Shown: positions 29,988 to 37,766 of the stretch, one piece after another | Numbering within the stretch: the stretch's first letter is position 1 | Layout of the letters: every line of letters begins with the position of its first letter | Origin: Streptomyces acidicola | Lineage (GTDB): Bacteria > Actinomycetota > Actinomycetes > Streptomycetales > Streptomycetaceae | Reading direction: 5' to 3' | Length of the DNA: 41,383 nucleotides | Assembly: GCF_009377235.1 (NCBI RefSeq) | Contig: NZ_VMNX01000066.1 | Coordinates: 1 to 41,383 of the forward strand | Notes under the pieces: model-generated | What the model was told of the DNA's origin: nothing | The model's input: the letters and a program-made list of their open reading frames with translations, nothing else | Database searches by the model: none | Program-made: the position numbers and the translations under genes

Positions 29988-30839
29988 ATGCCGCCCAGCC
30001 CGACCGTGACCCTGCGCCAGCAGCGCCTCGGCGCCGAGCTGCGGAAACTCCGCGAACGCGCGGGGCTCACGTCAACCGCAGCAGCCGCACTTCTCGGCGG
30101 GCCTCAAGCCCGGATCAGCAACATCGAGGCCGGACGGTACGCCGTGAGCGCCGACCGCGTACGCACACTGGCCCGCAACTACTGCTGCCTGGACGAGGCG
30201 TACGTCGACGCCCTCGCCGCCATGACGGGTGGCCGCAAACGCGGCTGGTGGGAGGAGTACCGCGACACACTCCCGACCGGCTTGCTGGACCTGGCCGAAC
30301 TGGAGCACCACGCCACCGCACTCCGGGTGGCTGTCACCGTCCACATGCCCGGCCTCCTCCAGACGACGGAGCACGCCCGCGCCACCATGCGCGAGGCCGT
30401 ACCGCCGCTGCGGTCGTACGAGATCGAGCACCGCGTCTCGTACCGAGCGAAGCGCCAAGCGATCCTCTTCGAAGGAACCCCGACCCCGCACTCGGCGATC
30501 GTCCACGAGGCGGCCCTGCGCATGGGCTTCGGCGGTCCGGACATCGCGCGGGCGCAACTGCACCATCTGCTGGAGATGAGCGAACAGCCCACCATCACCA
30601 TCCAGGTAATCCCCTTCGGAGAAGCGGGCTTCCCGGCGTCGGGCCAGCCCATCACCTGGACGGCAGGCCCGGTTCCACAGCTGGACACCGTCATCCTGGA
30701 CACCGACCACGGTTGCGAATTCCTGGACGCGGAGGCCCAGTTGGACCGCTACCGCTCCGTACTGGACCGCATGGAGTCCCGAGCCCTCCCCGAGGAGAAG
30801 TCCCGAGACCTCATCCAGCACATCGCCCGCAGCCTCTGA
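29988..30839 (+). CDS. XRE-family regulator with DUF5753 (WhiJ-like)
   Basis: A 283-residue protein. The N-terminal helix-turn-helix is LGAELRKLRERAGLTSTAAAALLG followed by ISNIEAGRYAVSADRVRTLAR (about residues 13-65). The remainder is the DUF5753 effector domain, with LLDLAELEHHATALRV, HMPGLLQTTEHARATM and VIPFGEAGFPASG as landmarks. WhiJ and related Streptomyces proteins have this architecture, sit beside a DUF397 gene and an RsbW-like gene, and influence development and antibiotic production. The ATG at 29988 has GGAAGGAAG upstream. The DUF397 gene follows after ten bases with its own GAGGAG site. Confidence 0.92.
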   Translation: MPPSPTVTLRQQRLGAELRKLRERAGLTSTAAAALLGGPQARISNIEAGRYAVSADRVRTLARNYCCLDEAYVDALAAMTGGRKRGWWEEYRDTLPTGLLDLAELEHHATALRVAVTVHMPGLLQTTEHARATMREAVPPLRSYEIEHRVSYRAKRQAILFEGTPTPHSAIVHEAALRMGFGGPDIARAQLHHLLEMSEQPTITIQVIPFGEAGFPASGQPITWTAGPVPQLDTVILDTDHGCEFLDAEAQLDRYRSVLDRMESRALPEEKSRDLIQHIARSL

Positions 30840-30849
30840 GGAGCCCCTG

Positions 30850-31041
30850 ATGCACGAACTCGCCTGGCAGAAGTCCACCTACAGCGCCGAAGCGGCCAAC
30901 TGCCTCTACGTCGCCGCCGCCCCCACAGGAGCCGTCCACCTCCGCGAGAGCGACGAACCCGACACCATCCTCACCACGACCCCGGCCCCCCTCCACTCCC
31001 TCATACGCACCCTGAAGACGCTCCCGCCAGAACGTGCCTGA
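30850..31041 (+). CDS. DUF397-domain protein
   Basis: A 63-residue DUF397 protein: AWQKSTYSAEAANCLYVAAA, then VHLRESDEPDTILTTTP and a short C-terminal helix. In typical DUF397 proteins the first motif is KSSYS...NCVEVA, and this copy keeps the Ser-Thr-Tyr-Ser and Asn-Cys. Such proteins are functional partners of XRE/DUF5753 regulators in Streptomyces. It lies ten bases downstream of the XRE gene, so the pair is co-expressed. The ATG at 30850 has GAGGAG six bases upstream. Confidence 0.92.
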   Translation: MHELAWQKSTYSAEAANCLYVAAAPTGAVHLRESDEPDTILTTTPAPLHSLIRTLKTLPPERA

Positions 31042-31099
31042 GTGTGCTCAGCTCCGCGGCGTGGCCGCTGTTGTCAGACCTGCCTGGCATCCTCCGGGT

Positions 31100-31555
31100 A
31101 TGGAGATGACGCTGCAGCTGGGCATCGACTGTGCTGACCCGCAGAGGCTGGCGAGCTTCTGGGCCGAGGCTCTGGGGTACGTTCCAGAGCCTCCGCCGGG
31201 CGGGCACTCCACGTGGCGGGAGTATTGGGCGGCCATGGGGGTGCCCGAGGAGGAGTTGCCCGCCGGTGCCGGGGAGGCGCCGGAGTCGATCATCGATCCT
31301 GCCGGACAGGGGCCGCGGGTGTGGTTCCAGCAGGTCCCCGAGCCGAAGGTCACCAAGAACCGGGTACACCTCGACTTGAAAGTGGGCGGAGGGCGTGAGG
31401 TCCCGTTGGCGGTCCGCGCTCAGCGGGTCACCGCCAAGGTGGAACGGCTCACCGAGGCCGGTGCCACCGTGCTGCGGATCATGGATGAGCCGGACATGGA
31501 GCACTACGCCGTCGTTCTGCAGGACCCCGAGGGCAACGAATTCTGCGTCGTTTAG
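31100..31555 (+). CDS. VOC-family (glyoxalase-like) protein
   Basis: A 151-residue protein of the vicinal-oxygen-chelate superfamily. Two beta-alpha-beta-beta-beta modules are visible: QLGIDCADPQRLASFWAEALGY, then NRVHLDLKV followed by RVTAKVERLTEAGATVL and YAVVLQDPEGNEFCVV. The D-P-E-G-N-E-F ending is the usual C-terminal metal-ligand strand of actinobacterial glyoxalase-like proteins. Role unknown; members include resistance proteins, epimerases and dioxygenases. The ATG at 31100 has CCGGG but no strong ribosome site. It is 78 bases upstream of the LysR gene on the same strand. Confidence 0.85.
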   Translation: MEMTLQLGIDCADPQRLASFWAEALGYVPEPPPGGHSTWREYWAAMGVPEEELPAGAGEAPESIIDPAGQGPRVWFQQVPEPKVTKNRVHLDLKVGGGREVPLAVRAQRVTAKVERLTEAGATVLRIMDEPDMEHYAVVLQDPEGNEFCVV

Positions 31556-31633
31556 AACCCCGATAGAACCCCGAGGCTGCGCACGCGTGGTGGCGGCCCA
31601 GGTAGTCGCCTGCTGTGGAGGGTGAGGAGGAGC

Positions 31634-32512
31634 GTGGACATCCGGCAGTTGGAATACTTTCTGGCGGTCGTCGACAAGGGCGGGTTCACCCGGGCCGCCT
31701 CGGCGCTGTACGTGTCGCAGCCGTCCCTGTCGCAGGCCGTGCGGGCGCTGGAGCGTGATCTGGGCACGGAGCTGTTCCACCGGATCGGGCGTCGTGCGGT
31801 GCTGACGGAGGCGGGCCGGGCGTTGATCGACCCGGCCCGTGAGGCCGTGCGAAGTCTGGAGACCGCCCGGGCGAGCGTGGCCGCGGTGCACGAACTGCGC
31901 GAGGGACGGCTGGATGTCGCGGCGATGCCGTCCCAGGCGGTTGAGCCCCTGACGACGCTGATCCGGTCCTTCGCCGAGCGGTATCCCGGCGTGGCGGTGT
32001 CGGTCAAGGCGGCCTTCACCGCACGCGACGTCATCGACGCGGTGCGGACCGGAGCCGTGGAGCTGGGCCTGCTGGCTTCCACCGGCGCCGTGCCGGACAA
32101 GGAGGTCCGCTCGCATGTGCTGGGCGAGCAGCGATTCGTGCTGGTGGTTCCGCCCGGATCGTTCACCGGTCGGCAGGCCGTGCGGTGTGAGGAGCTGGCG
32201 GGTCAGCGGCTGATCGTGGGGCAGCCCGGGACCGGGATGCGGGCATACGTCGACTCCCTGCGCGAACAGGGCATCGACTTCACCGTGGCAGCCGAGACCG
32301 AGCACCGCGTTGCTCTGCTGCCTCTGGTGCTGGCCGGGGTCGGGCTTGCGGTGGTGACGGAGTCCTGGCGGGAGATCGCCCGGCAGACGGGGGCCGGCGT
32401 CCTGGACATCGAACCCACGACCGCGCTGCAGATCTCGCTCGTCAGCCGCCGTGGCGTCCTGTCCCCGGCCGCCGCGGCGTTCTGGGCAACGGCCGTGGGC
32501 GCCGGCCACTGA
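31634..32512 (+). CDS. LysR-family transcriptional regulator
   Basis: A 292-residue LysR regulator. The winged helix-turn-helix is DIRQLEYFLAVVDKGGFTRAASALYVSQPSLSQAVRALERDLGTELFHR (first 60 residues). The periplasmic-binding-like effector domain follows, with LDVAAMPSQAVEPLTTL, VELGLLAST and VLAGVGLAVV. The GTG at 31634 sits after GAGGAGG; an in-frame GTG at 31622 is an alternative. On the same strand it is followed by a tartrate-type dehydrogenase and a DAACS symporter, and direct repeats lie between it and the dehydrogenase, so it probably activates that pair in response to a hydroxy-dicarboxylate. Confidence 0.92.
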   Translation: MDIRQLEYFLAVVDKGGFTRAASALYVSQPSLSQAVRALERDLGTELFHRIGRRAVLTEAGRALIDPAREAVRSLETARASVAAVHELREGRLDVAAMPSQAVEPLTTLIRSFAERYPGVAVSVKAAFTARDVIDAVRTGAVELGLLASTGAVPDKEVRSHVLGEQRFVLVVPPGSFTGRQAVRCEELAGQRLIVGQPGTGMRAYVDSLREQGIDFTVAAETEHRVALLPLVLAGVGLAVVTESWREIARQTGAGVLDIEPTTALQISLVSRRGVLSPAAAAFWATAVGAGH

Positions 32513-32517
32513 CAGAC

Positions 32518-32550
32518 AGGCAGCGGTTATACAGATAGGCAGCGGTTATA
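32518..32550 (+). promoter_or_regulatory. Direct repeats, candidate LysR binding/promoter site
   Basis: AGGCAGCGGTTATA occurs at 32518-32531 and again at 32537-32550 (19-base period), and AGGCAG begins once more at 32551. The repeats lie between the LysR stop and the dehydrogenase start at 32609. The TTATA cores could include -10 elements. Confidence 0.6.
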
Positions 32551-32608
32551 AGGCAGATCCGGATTGCGTCTTGGACGCCTCACCAGGCGCCTTGCTGCAA
32601 TCGACGGC

Positions 32609-33670
32609 ATGACGACGAACCACCGCATCGCTCTCATCCCCGGTGACGGCATCGGCGCCGAGGTGCTGCCCCCCGCACAGCAGGTCCTCGATGTCCTGGG
32701 CCGCCGCCACGGCTTCACCCTGTCCTACACGTCGTACGACGACTGGTCGTGCGAGCGGTATCTGCGCGAGGGAGCGATGATGCCCGCCGACGGCATCGAC
32801 CAGCTCCGCGACAAGGACGCGATCCTGCTGGGCGCGGTGGGATACCCGGGAGTCCCCGACCATGTCTCGCTGTGGGGCCTGCTCATCCCGATCCGGCGCA
32901 GCTTCCGCCAGTACGTCAACCTCCGGCCCATCCGTGTCTTCGAAGGCATCGACAGCCCGGTGCACGGCGCGCGGCCGGGCGAGGTCGACTTCGTCGTCGT
33001 GCGGGAGAACGTGGAGGGCGAGTACAGCGAGGTCGGCGGCCGGCTCAACAGCGGCTTCCCGGACGAGATCGCCGTACAGGAGGCCGTGTTCACGAGGGCC
33101 GGTGTGACGCGCGTGCTGGACTACGCCTTCAAGCTCGCCTCGGAGCGTGGCGGCCGACTGACTTCCGCGACGAAGTCGAACGGCATCGTGCACACCATGC
33201 CCTTCTGGGACCAGCTCGTCGCCGAGCGCGGCACCTCGTTCCCGCAGGTCGAGTGGGACCAGGAGCACATCGACGCACTCGCGGCCAAGTTCGTCCTCGA
33301 ACCGGCCCGATTCGACGTGGTCGTCGCCTCCAACCTCTTCGGCGACATCCTCAGCGACCTCGCGGCCGCGGTCGCCGGGTCCATCGGCATCGCCCCGGCC
33401 GCCAACCTCAACCCGGAGCGCGAGTTCCCCTCCATGTTCGAGCCGGTCCACGGCTCCGCCCCCGACATCGCCGGACAGGGCATCGCCAACCCGCTGGGCG
33501 CGATCTGGTCGGCGGCCATGATGCTCGACCACCTCGGCCACCCCGCCGCCGCCAAGGACATCACCGAAGCGATCGGCTCCGTTCTGGCCAAGACCGACAT
33601 CCGCACCCGCGACCTGGGCGGCACCGCCACAACCGCCGAGTTCACCGACAAGCTGATCGAGCTCCTCTGA
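32609..33670 (+). CDS. Tartrate/D-malate/isopropylmalate-type dehydrogenase
   Basis: A 353-residue beta-decarboxylating dehydrogenase of the isocitrate/isopropylmalate family. It opens HRIALIPGDGIGAEVLPPA. The loop with SLWGLLIPIRRSFRQYVNLRPIR, then VVRENVEGEYSEVGG, and the signature NLFGDILSDLAAAVAGSIG are clear. The Leu-Trp-Gly-Leu-Leu loop instead of the leuB sequence, and the match to tartrate dehydrogenase/decarboxylase (TtuC)-like proteins, favour tartrate or D-malate as substrate with NAD. A LysR gene upstream and a DAACS carrier downstream support a catabolic role. The ATG at 32609 lacks a strong ribosome site, but homology begins there. Confidence 0.9.
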   Translation: MTTNHRIALIPGDGIGAEVLPPAQQVLDVLGRRHGFTLSYTSYDDWSCERYLREGAMMPADGIDQLRDKDAILLGAVGYPGVPDHVSLWGLLIPIRRSFRQYVNLRPIRVFEGIDSPVHGARPGEVDFVVVRENVEGEYSEVGGRLNSGFPDEIAVQEAVFTRAGVTRVLDYAFKLASERGGRLTSATKSNGIVHTMPFWDQLVAERGTSFPQVEWDQEHIDALAAKFVLEPARFDVVVASNLFGDILSDLAAAVAGSIGIAPAANLNPEREFPSMFEPVHGSAPDIAGQGIANPLGAIWSAAMMLDHLGHPAAAKDITEAIGSVLAKTDIRTRDLGGTATTAEFTDKLIELL

Positions 33671-33761
33671 GCCTGAGCCCTCTCCCTGCGTCTGAGCCTT
33701 CTCCCCTCTGTGGGCGACGTGGACGACGCCGCCCACAGCTCACCCCAGGCACTCCCGCGCC

Positions 33762-33793
33762 TTCCCCTCTTTCCCCTCTTTCCCCTCTTTCCC
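33762..33793 (+). repeat. Polypyrimidine 9-bp repeat in the symporter leader
   Basis: TTCCCCTCT is repeated three times (33762-33788) with a partial fourth copy, in a C/T-rich leader that runs from 33671 to about 33850 before the second DAACS gene. It lies in the dehydrogenase-symporter gap. A mirror-repeat or structural effect is possible but unproven. Confidence 0.7.
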
Positions 33794-33879
33794 GAGCCGC
33801 GCTCCCCCACCGGTCCTCCCCTCTCCGAGGACCGTTCCGCGTCCCGGTTGCGCCCCGTTCCTCAACGAGGAGAAACGCC

Positions 33880-35262
33880 ATGGCAGCACCCGCGTCCCCG
33901 GCACCCGCTTCCCCAGCCGCCCCCGCCCAGGCCGAAACCGCCAAGCGGCCCTGGTACAGGCAGCTCTACTTCTGGGTCCTGACCGCCATCGTCACCGGCA
34001 TTCTCACCGGCTGGCTGTGGCCCTCGATCGGCACCGCGATGGAACCGGTCGGCACGACCTTCGTCGCCGCCATCAAAATGCTCATCACCCCGATCGTGTT
34101 CCTGACCATCGTGGGAGGCATCGGCAGCGTCGACAGCCTCGGCCGCGTCGGCCGCGTGGGGCTGAAATCCCTGCTCTACTTCCAGGCGGGCACGCTCGCC
34201 GCCCTGCTCGTGGGCCTGATCGCCGTCAACGTCTTCCAGCCCGGTGCCGGTGTGCACGCACAGCCCGGAGACCTCCACCTCGCGGGCGACGCCGGACAGT
34301 ACGTGAAGGACGGGGAGAACCAGGACTGGTGGCACTTCCTGACCGACCTCGTGCCCACCAGCGCCGTCGGTGCCTTCGCGGAGGGCAACGTCCTCCAGGT
34401 CATCTTCTTCTCCGTGCTCTTCGGCATCGCGCTGAAGGCGGTCGGGCCACTCGGCGAGCCTCTCGTCGACGGCGTCCACCGCCTCACCGCCGTCGTCTTC
34501 AAGATCCTGCACTACGTCATGCTGGCTGCCCCCGTCGGTGCGTTCGGCGCCATGGCCTTCACCATCGGCAAGTACGGCATCTCCACCCTCACCAGCCTCG
34601 GTCAGCTGATCGGGCTCTTCTACGGCACGTCGGCGTTCTTCGTGATCGTCATCCTCGGCGCCGTCACCGCGGCCCTCAAGGTCAACATCTTCCGGCTGCT
34701 GCGGTACCTGCGGGAGGAGTTCGTCCTCGTCCTGGGCACCTCCTCCTCCGAAAGCGCCCTGCCCCGGCTGATGATGAAGCTCGAAGGACTCGGCATCCGT
34801 CGCGACATCGTCGGACTGACCGTCCCCACCGGCTACTCCTTCAACCTTGACGGCAGCTCCATCTATCTCTCCCTGGCCGCCGTCTACATCGCCCAGGCCA
34901 CCGACACACCCCTGAGCATCGGCCAGCAACTCGGCCTGCTCGCCGTCATGATCCTGACCTCAAAGGGTTCCGGCGGCGTCACCGGCGCCGGCTTCATCGC
35001 CCTCGCCGCCACACTCACCACCGTCGGCACCGTCCCGGCCGCCGGCATCATGCTCATCTTCGGCATCGACAAGTTCATGTCCGAGTGCCGCGCCCTGACC
35101 AACCTCGCCGGCAACAGCGTGGCCACCCTCGTCGTCGCCCGCTGGGAAAACGCCCTCGACACCGCCCACGTCAACACGGTCCTGCACACCCGCACACCAC
35201 TGCCTCAACCCCAGCAGGGCCAGGAAGCCGGCCTCCCTGCTCAGCTGCCGACGAAAGCCTGA
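33880..35262 (+). CDS. DAACS-family dicarboxylate symporter, second copy
   Basis: A 460-residue symporter homologous to the one at 6813. The motifs LGTSSSESALPRLM and VPTGYSFNLDGSSIYLSLA match the DctA/GltP substrate- and cation-binding core. The N-terminal Ala/Pro-rich tail (about 20 residues) is cytoplasmic by family topology. The ATG at 33880 has GAGGAG seven bases upstream. It follows the tartrate-type dehydrogenase by 209 bases on the same strand and probably imports that enzyme's substrate or another C4 hydroxy- or amino-dicarboxylate. A hairpin terminator at 35336 ends the unit. Confidence 0.92.
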   Translation: MAAPASPAPASPAAPAQAETAKRPWYRQLYFWVLTAIVTGILTGWLWPSIGTAMEPVGTTFVAAIKMLITPIVFLTIVGGIGSVDSLGRVGRVGLKSLLYFQAGTLAALLVGLIAVNVFQPGAGVHAQPGDLHLAGDAGQYVKDGENQDWWHFLTDLVPTSAVGAFAEGNVLQVIFFSVLFGIALKAVGPLGEPLVDGVHRLTAVVFKILHYVMLAAPVGAFGAMAFTIGKYGISTLTSLGQLIGLFYGTSAFFVIVILGAVTAALKVNIFRLLRYLREEFVLVLGTSSSESALPRLMMKLEGLGIRRDIVGLTVPTGYSFNLDGSSIYLSLAAVYIAQATDTPLSIGQQLGLLAVMILTSKGSGGVTGAGFIALAATLTTVGTVPAAGIMLIFGIDKFMSECRALTNLAGNSVATLVVARWENALDTAHVNTVLHTRTPLPQPQQGQEAGLPAQLPTKA

Positions 35263-35335
35263 CCAGCCCCCTGCACGCCCCGGGCCCTTCATCGCGCCAG
35301 GCCCGGGCAAGGCGTACGCCAGACGCGTACGCCAA

Positions 35336-35369
35336 CTCGGTGCCCGGCCGTCCGAGGCCGGGCACCGAG
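35336..35369 (+). terminator. Terminator after the second symporter
   Basis: CTCGGTGCCCGGCC at 35336-35349 is perfectly complementary to 35356-35369 around a 6-base loop, 74 bases after the symporter stop. Confidence 0.88.
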
Positions 35370-35418
35370 CCTTGGCAGGCAATGGGCGACGCGTGGTTCA
35401 GCGAAGAGGAACCAATCA

Positions 35419-35504
35419 ATTGGCAGATCTGGGCCACCCGGCCACTCCACGAAGTCCGAGTTCCCGGGTCACGTGCCGCTGACCCGTGGCCCAAAACTGC
35501 CAAT
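35419..35504. repeat. 19-base inverted repeat near the recombinase remnant
   Basis: ATTGGCAG-N4-GGGCCAC at 35419-35437 is inverted as GTGGCCC-N4-CTGCCAAT at 35486-35504; only the two N4 blocks do not pair. The arms enclose 48 bases and end 92 bases from the stop of the serine-recombinase remnant. It could be a recombination-site relic, an IS relic, or an RNA hairpin. Confidence 0.7.
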
Positions 35505-35595
35505 CGACGCGCGCCCGACCGAGGGCCGAGCAGGCACAGAGCAGAGGACCGGCGCGGCTGCCGAAAATTCTGACGGCCGTCCGTACCCCGCGCCT

Positions 35596-36045
35596 CTACG
35601 TAGCTGCTGCGGTTGTCTGTTCGTCGTGTTCGCGCAGCATCCGCATGACGGTCGCGGGCGAGGGGTGCTGTCCCTTCTTCTTGCCCGCGGTGATGACGAG
35701 GCGCTGGGCGATGTCGCGCAGGCTCATCTCCTGCTCGCGCAGGTGGAGGGCCATGGACAGCATGTCGTCGTCGGTGACGCCCGCGCCGCCGATGGTCCTG
35801 CCGCGCTTGCGGGCGGACTCGTGGCCTTCCAGGGTGCGGTCGCGGATGTACTCGCGTTCCATACCGGACAAGGCGGCCGGCACGGTGAACACGACTCCGG
35901 AGGGGTCGTGCGAGCCCTGGAGCTCACCGGTGAGGAACTCCAGGCCGACGTCGCTCGCCTTCAGTTCCTCGGCCAGGGTCGCCAGTTCGATGCCGCGGCC
36001 GAGCCGCTTGTGCTCGTGGACGACGAGCGTGACGCGCACCCCGAC
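35596..36045 (-). pseudogene. Serine recombinase (resolvase) remnant lacking the catalytic N-terminus
   Basis: From about 36045 down to 35596 the minus strand encodes the second half of a resolvase/invertase: VTLVVHEHKRLGRGIELATL, then TGELQGSHDPSGVVFTVPAALSGMEREYIRDRTLEGHESARKRGR and a C-terminal helix-turn-helix (MSLRDIAQRLVITAGKKKG). The N-terminal part with the catalytic Ser (normally YxRVSTxxQ) is absent in every frame upstream, where a 30-bp minisatellite and non-homologous sequence lie instead. The open frame running to 36555 is therefore an artefact of that repeat. The remnant marks a former mobile element or integration event. Confidence 0.75.
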
Positions 36046-36613
36046 GCCTGCGACGAGCAGGAGGGGTTGCCGTGGCGCACGCGCCAACGGGACGGCACCC
36101 CTGGAGTCGCCGATGACGACGCCCGTCTGCACCGAGGCGCAGGAGCGGGAAGCCGGTCGCCGTTGGGATCGGTTGCCGGGCGGTGGGGACTGCCGGTCCT
36201 GAAGGGGCCGGGCTTGCTTCCGTGCTGCATGCAGACCGGGGGCGGCAGCACGGACGTCTCCGCGAGCGAAGCGGTATCGGTCTGCCTCCGCCCCGGTCGG
36301 CCGGTATCGGTCTGCCTCCGCCCTGGTCGGCCGGCACCGGTCTGCCTCCGCCCCGGTCGGCCGGCACCGGTCTGCCTCCGCCCCGGTCGGCCGACACCGG
36401 TCAGCCCTGGCGCTGGACGGGAACTCTAGAGATAGATAGATTGTCTGTATAGCGTTAGACGAAAAATCCGAGAACATTGGATGCCGGTCCCTGCGCACGG
36501 CCGCAGGCCTGGCGAGAGCGAACTCCTGCGGCGCGTGAGTGACGGCACAGATCACCGGGCGGAAGCGGGATCAGGAGATGAGCGGCAGTGACACCACTAC
36601 GGAGGGCCGGGCT
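36046..36613. other. Spacer with minisatellite and A/T-rich promoter patch
   Basis: A 568-base region between the recombinase remnant and the YheO-like regulator. It contains the 30-bp minisatellite (36273-36402), then an unusually A/T-rich stretch (36420-36480) with GATAGATAGA and an imperfect inverted repeat TTGTCT...AGACGAA (36441-36463), the likely promoter/operator of the regulator operon. No credible gene. Confidence 0.55.
36273..36402. repeat. 30-bp minisatellite, four copies plus a partial
   Basis: Units at 36273-36302, 36303-36332, 36333-36362 and 36363-36392 share TCTGCCTCCGCCCCGGTCGG with few changes; a partial fifth copy ends near 36402. The length is a multiple of three, so both strands stay open and give misleading repeat proteins. 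Confidence 0.93.
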
Positions 36614-37324
36614 ATGACCTCGGAAGACAACCGCCACGCGAGCGGCCAGGACGGCACGCAGCTACGGGACGGGCGGCTCCCCGGGCCGGCGATGTCCGGG
36701 GCGCCGGAGGACGAGCACCTCCTGGCCGAGGCCGAGAAGATCGCCCAGGCGCTGGGCCGCATGTTCCCCGGCATCTGCGAGGTCGTGCTGCACGACCTGC
36801 GCGATCCGGACCACGCCATCCGGTTCATCGAGAACAACCTGTCGGGACGCCAGGTGGGAGAGTCCGCGACGGAACTGGGGCTCGCCCGTATCCGGGACCC
36901 GCACTACCCCGGCGTCATCCAGAACTACGCCAACCAGTTCCCCGACGGACGCCCCGCGAAGAGCACCTCGATCGGGATCAAGAACGCCGCCGGGCAGTAC
37001 ATCGCCGCCCTCTGCCTGAACCTGGACATCTCGACGCTCTCGCCCATCACGCTGACGCTGTCGAATCTGGTCGCGACCGATCCCGAGAACCGGGACGTCC
37101 AGCTCGAGAGGCTGAGCGACCGGAGCCGCCGGGAACTGCGCGAAGTCATCGAGACAGCGGCCGCCGAGCGCTCCACGACCCCGCGGGCGCTGCCCCGGGA
37201 AGCGAAGAAGGACCTTGTGCGACGCCTGTACGAGGACGGCTACTTCGACACCCGCAACGCCGCCCAGACCATCGCCGACCTCCTCGGCATCTCCCGAGCC
37301 AGCGTTTACTCCTACACGAAGTGA
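36614..37324 (+). CDS. YheO-like PAS-domain transcriptional regulator
   Basis: A 236-residue regulator. The YheO-like PAS domain occupies about residues 30-150 (GRMFPGICEVVLHDLRDPDHAIRFIENN, then TSIGIKNAAGQYIAALCLNLDIS). A C-terminal helix-turn-helix reads EAKKDLVRRLYEDGYFDTRNAAQTIADLLGISRASVYSYTK. DadR-like and YheO-like members often sit with RidA and amino-acid catabolic genes and respond to D-amino acids or similar effectors. The ATG at 36614 has GGAGG eight bases upstream; an ATG at 36578 is too close to its AGGAG. It is the first gene of a tightly packed operon continuing to 40209 and probably autoregulates it. Confidence 0.88.
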   Translation: MTSEDNRHASGQDGTQLRDGRLPGPAMSGAPEDEHLLAEAEKIAQALGRMFPGICEVVLHDLRDPDHAIRFIENNLSGRQVGESATELGLARIRDPHYPGVIQNYANQFPDGRPAKSTSIGIKNAAGQYIAALCLNLDISTLSPITLTLSNLVATDPENRDVQLERLSDRSRRELREVIETAAAERSTTPRALPREAKKDLVRRLYEDGYFDTRNAAQTIADLLGISRASVYSYTK

Positions 37325-37328
37325 GACG

Positions 37329-37766
37329 ATGACCACCAGCGAGATCACCACGGGGAGTGACCGCCCCCACTCGGGCGGCACCCCCTCGATCGACACGTTC
37401 GACAGCCCGCAGCTGGCACCGCCGGCAGGCCACTACTCGCACATCGCCACCCACCGCGGCGTGGCCTACATCTCCGGCCGACTCCCCGTGACACCCGACG
37501 GCTCCCCCCTGGCCGGCGAGCCGTTCGAGGCCCAGGCGTGCCAAGCGCTCAGCAACCTCGATGCATGCCTGGCCACGGCCGGCACCAGCCGCGAGAGGCT
37601 GATCTCGGTCACCGTCCACGTGACCGAGATCAGTGACTGGCCGGCCTTCGACCAGGTGCACAAGGAGTGGCTCGGTGCGAGCAGGCCCGCGCGGGCCGTC
37701 GCCGGCGCCAGGGAGCTGCACTACGGGTCCGCGGTGGAGGTGCACGCAGTTGCAGCCCTCGACTGA
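37329..37766 (+). CDS. RidA-family protein (imine/enamine deaminase)
   Basis: A 145-residue RidA-superfamily protein: GHYSHIATHRGVAYISGRLPVTPDG at the start, DACLATAGTSRERLISVTVHVTEISDW in the middle and ARPA-like RPARAVAGARELHYGSAVEVHAVAAL at the end. The Arg in PARAV corresponds to the conserved active-site Arg. RidA proteins hydrolyse reactive enamines or imines released by PLP enzymes to 2-oxo acids and ammonia. Within this operon it would act on the imine made by the dehydratase, or on iminosuccinate. The ATG at 37329 lies four bases after the regulator stop. Its 3' end overlaps the next gene's TTG start by 17 bases. Confidence 0.9.
   Translation: MTTSEITTGSDRPHSGGTPSIDTFDSPQLAPPAGHYSHIATHRGVAYISGRLPVTPDGSPLAGEPFEAQACQALSNLDACLATAGTSRERLISVTVHVTEISDWPAFDQVHKEWLGASRPARAVAGARELHYGSAVEVHAVAALD

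Larger units (their letters stand above)
35263..35595. other. Intergenic region with several inverted repeats
   Basis: A 333-base region holding a 9-bp inverted repeat (GGCGTACGC at 35311, GCGTACGCC at 35325), the terminator at 35336-35369 and the long-range inverted repeat at 35419-35504. No credible gene: the open frame through it has no ribosome site and no family features. Confidence 0.6.

Noticed and set aside
35383..35573. Possible short protein starting MGDAWFSEEEPINWQIW
   Set aside because: No ribosome site; the frame soon becomes Arg-rich and crosses the long inverted repeat, so it is not convincing as a gene.
36046..36555. Open frame extending the recombinase to 319 residues with RPTGAEADRC-type repeats
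   Set aside because: The extension is translation of a 30-bp minisatellite; it lacks the catalytic Ser motif and a ribosome site.
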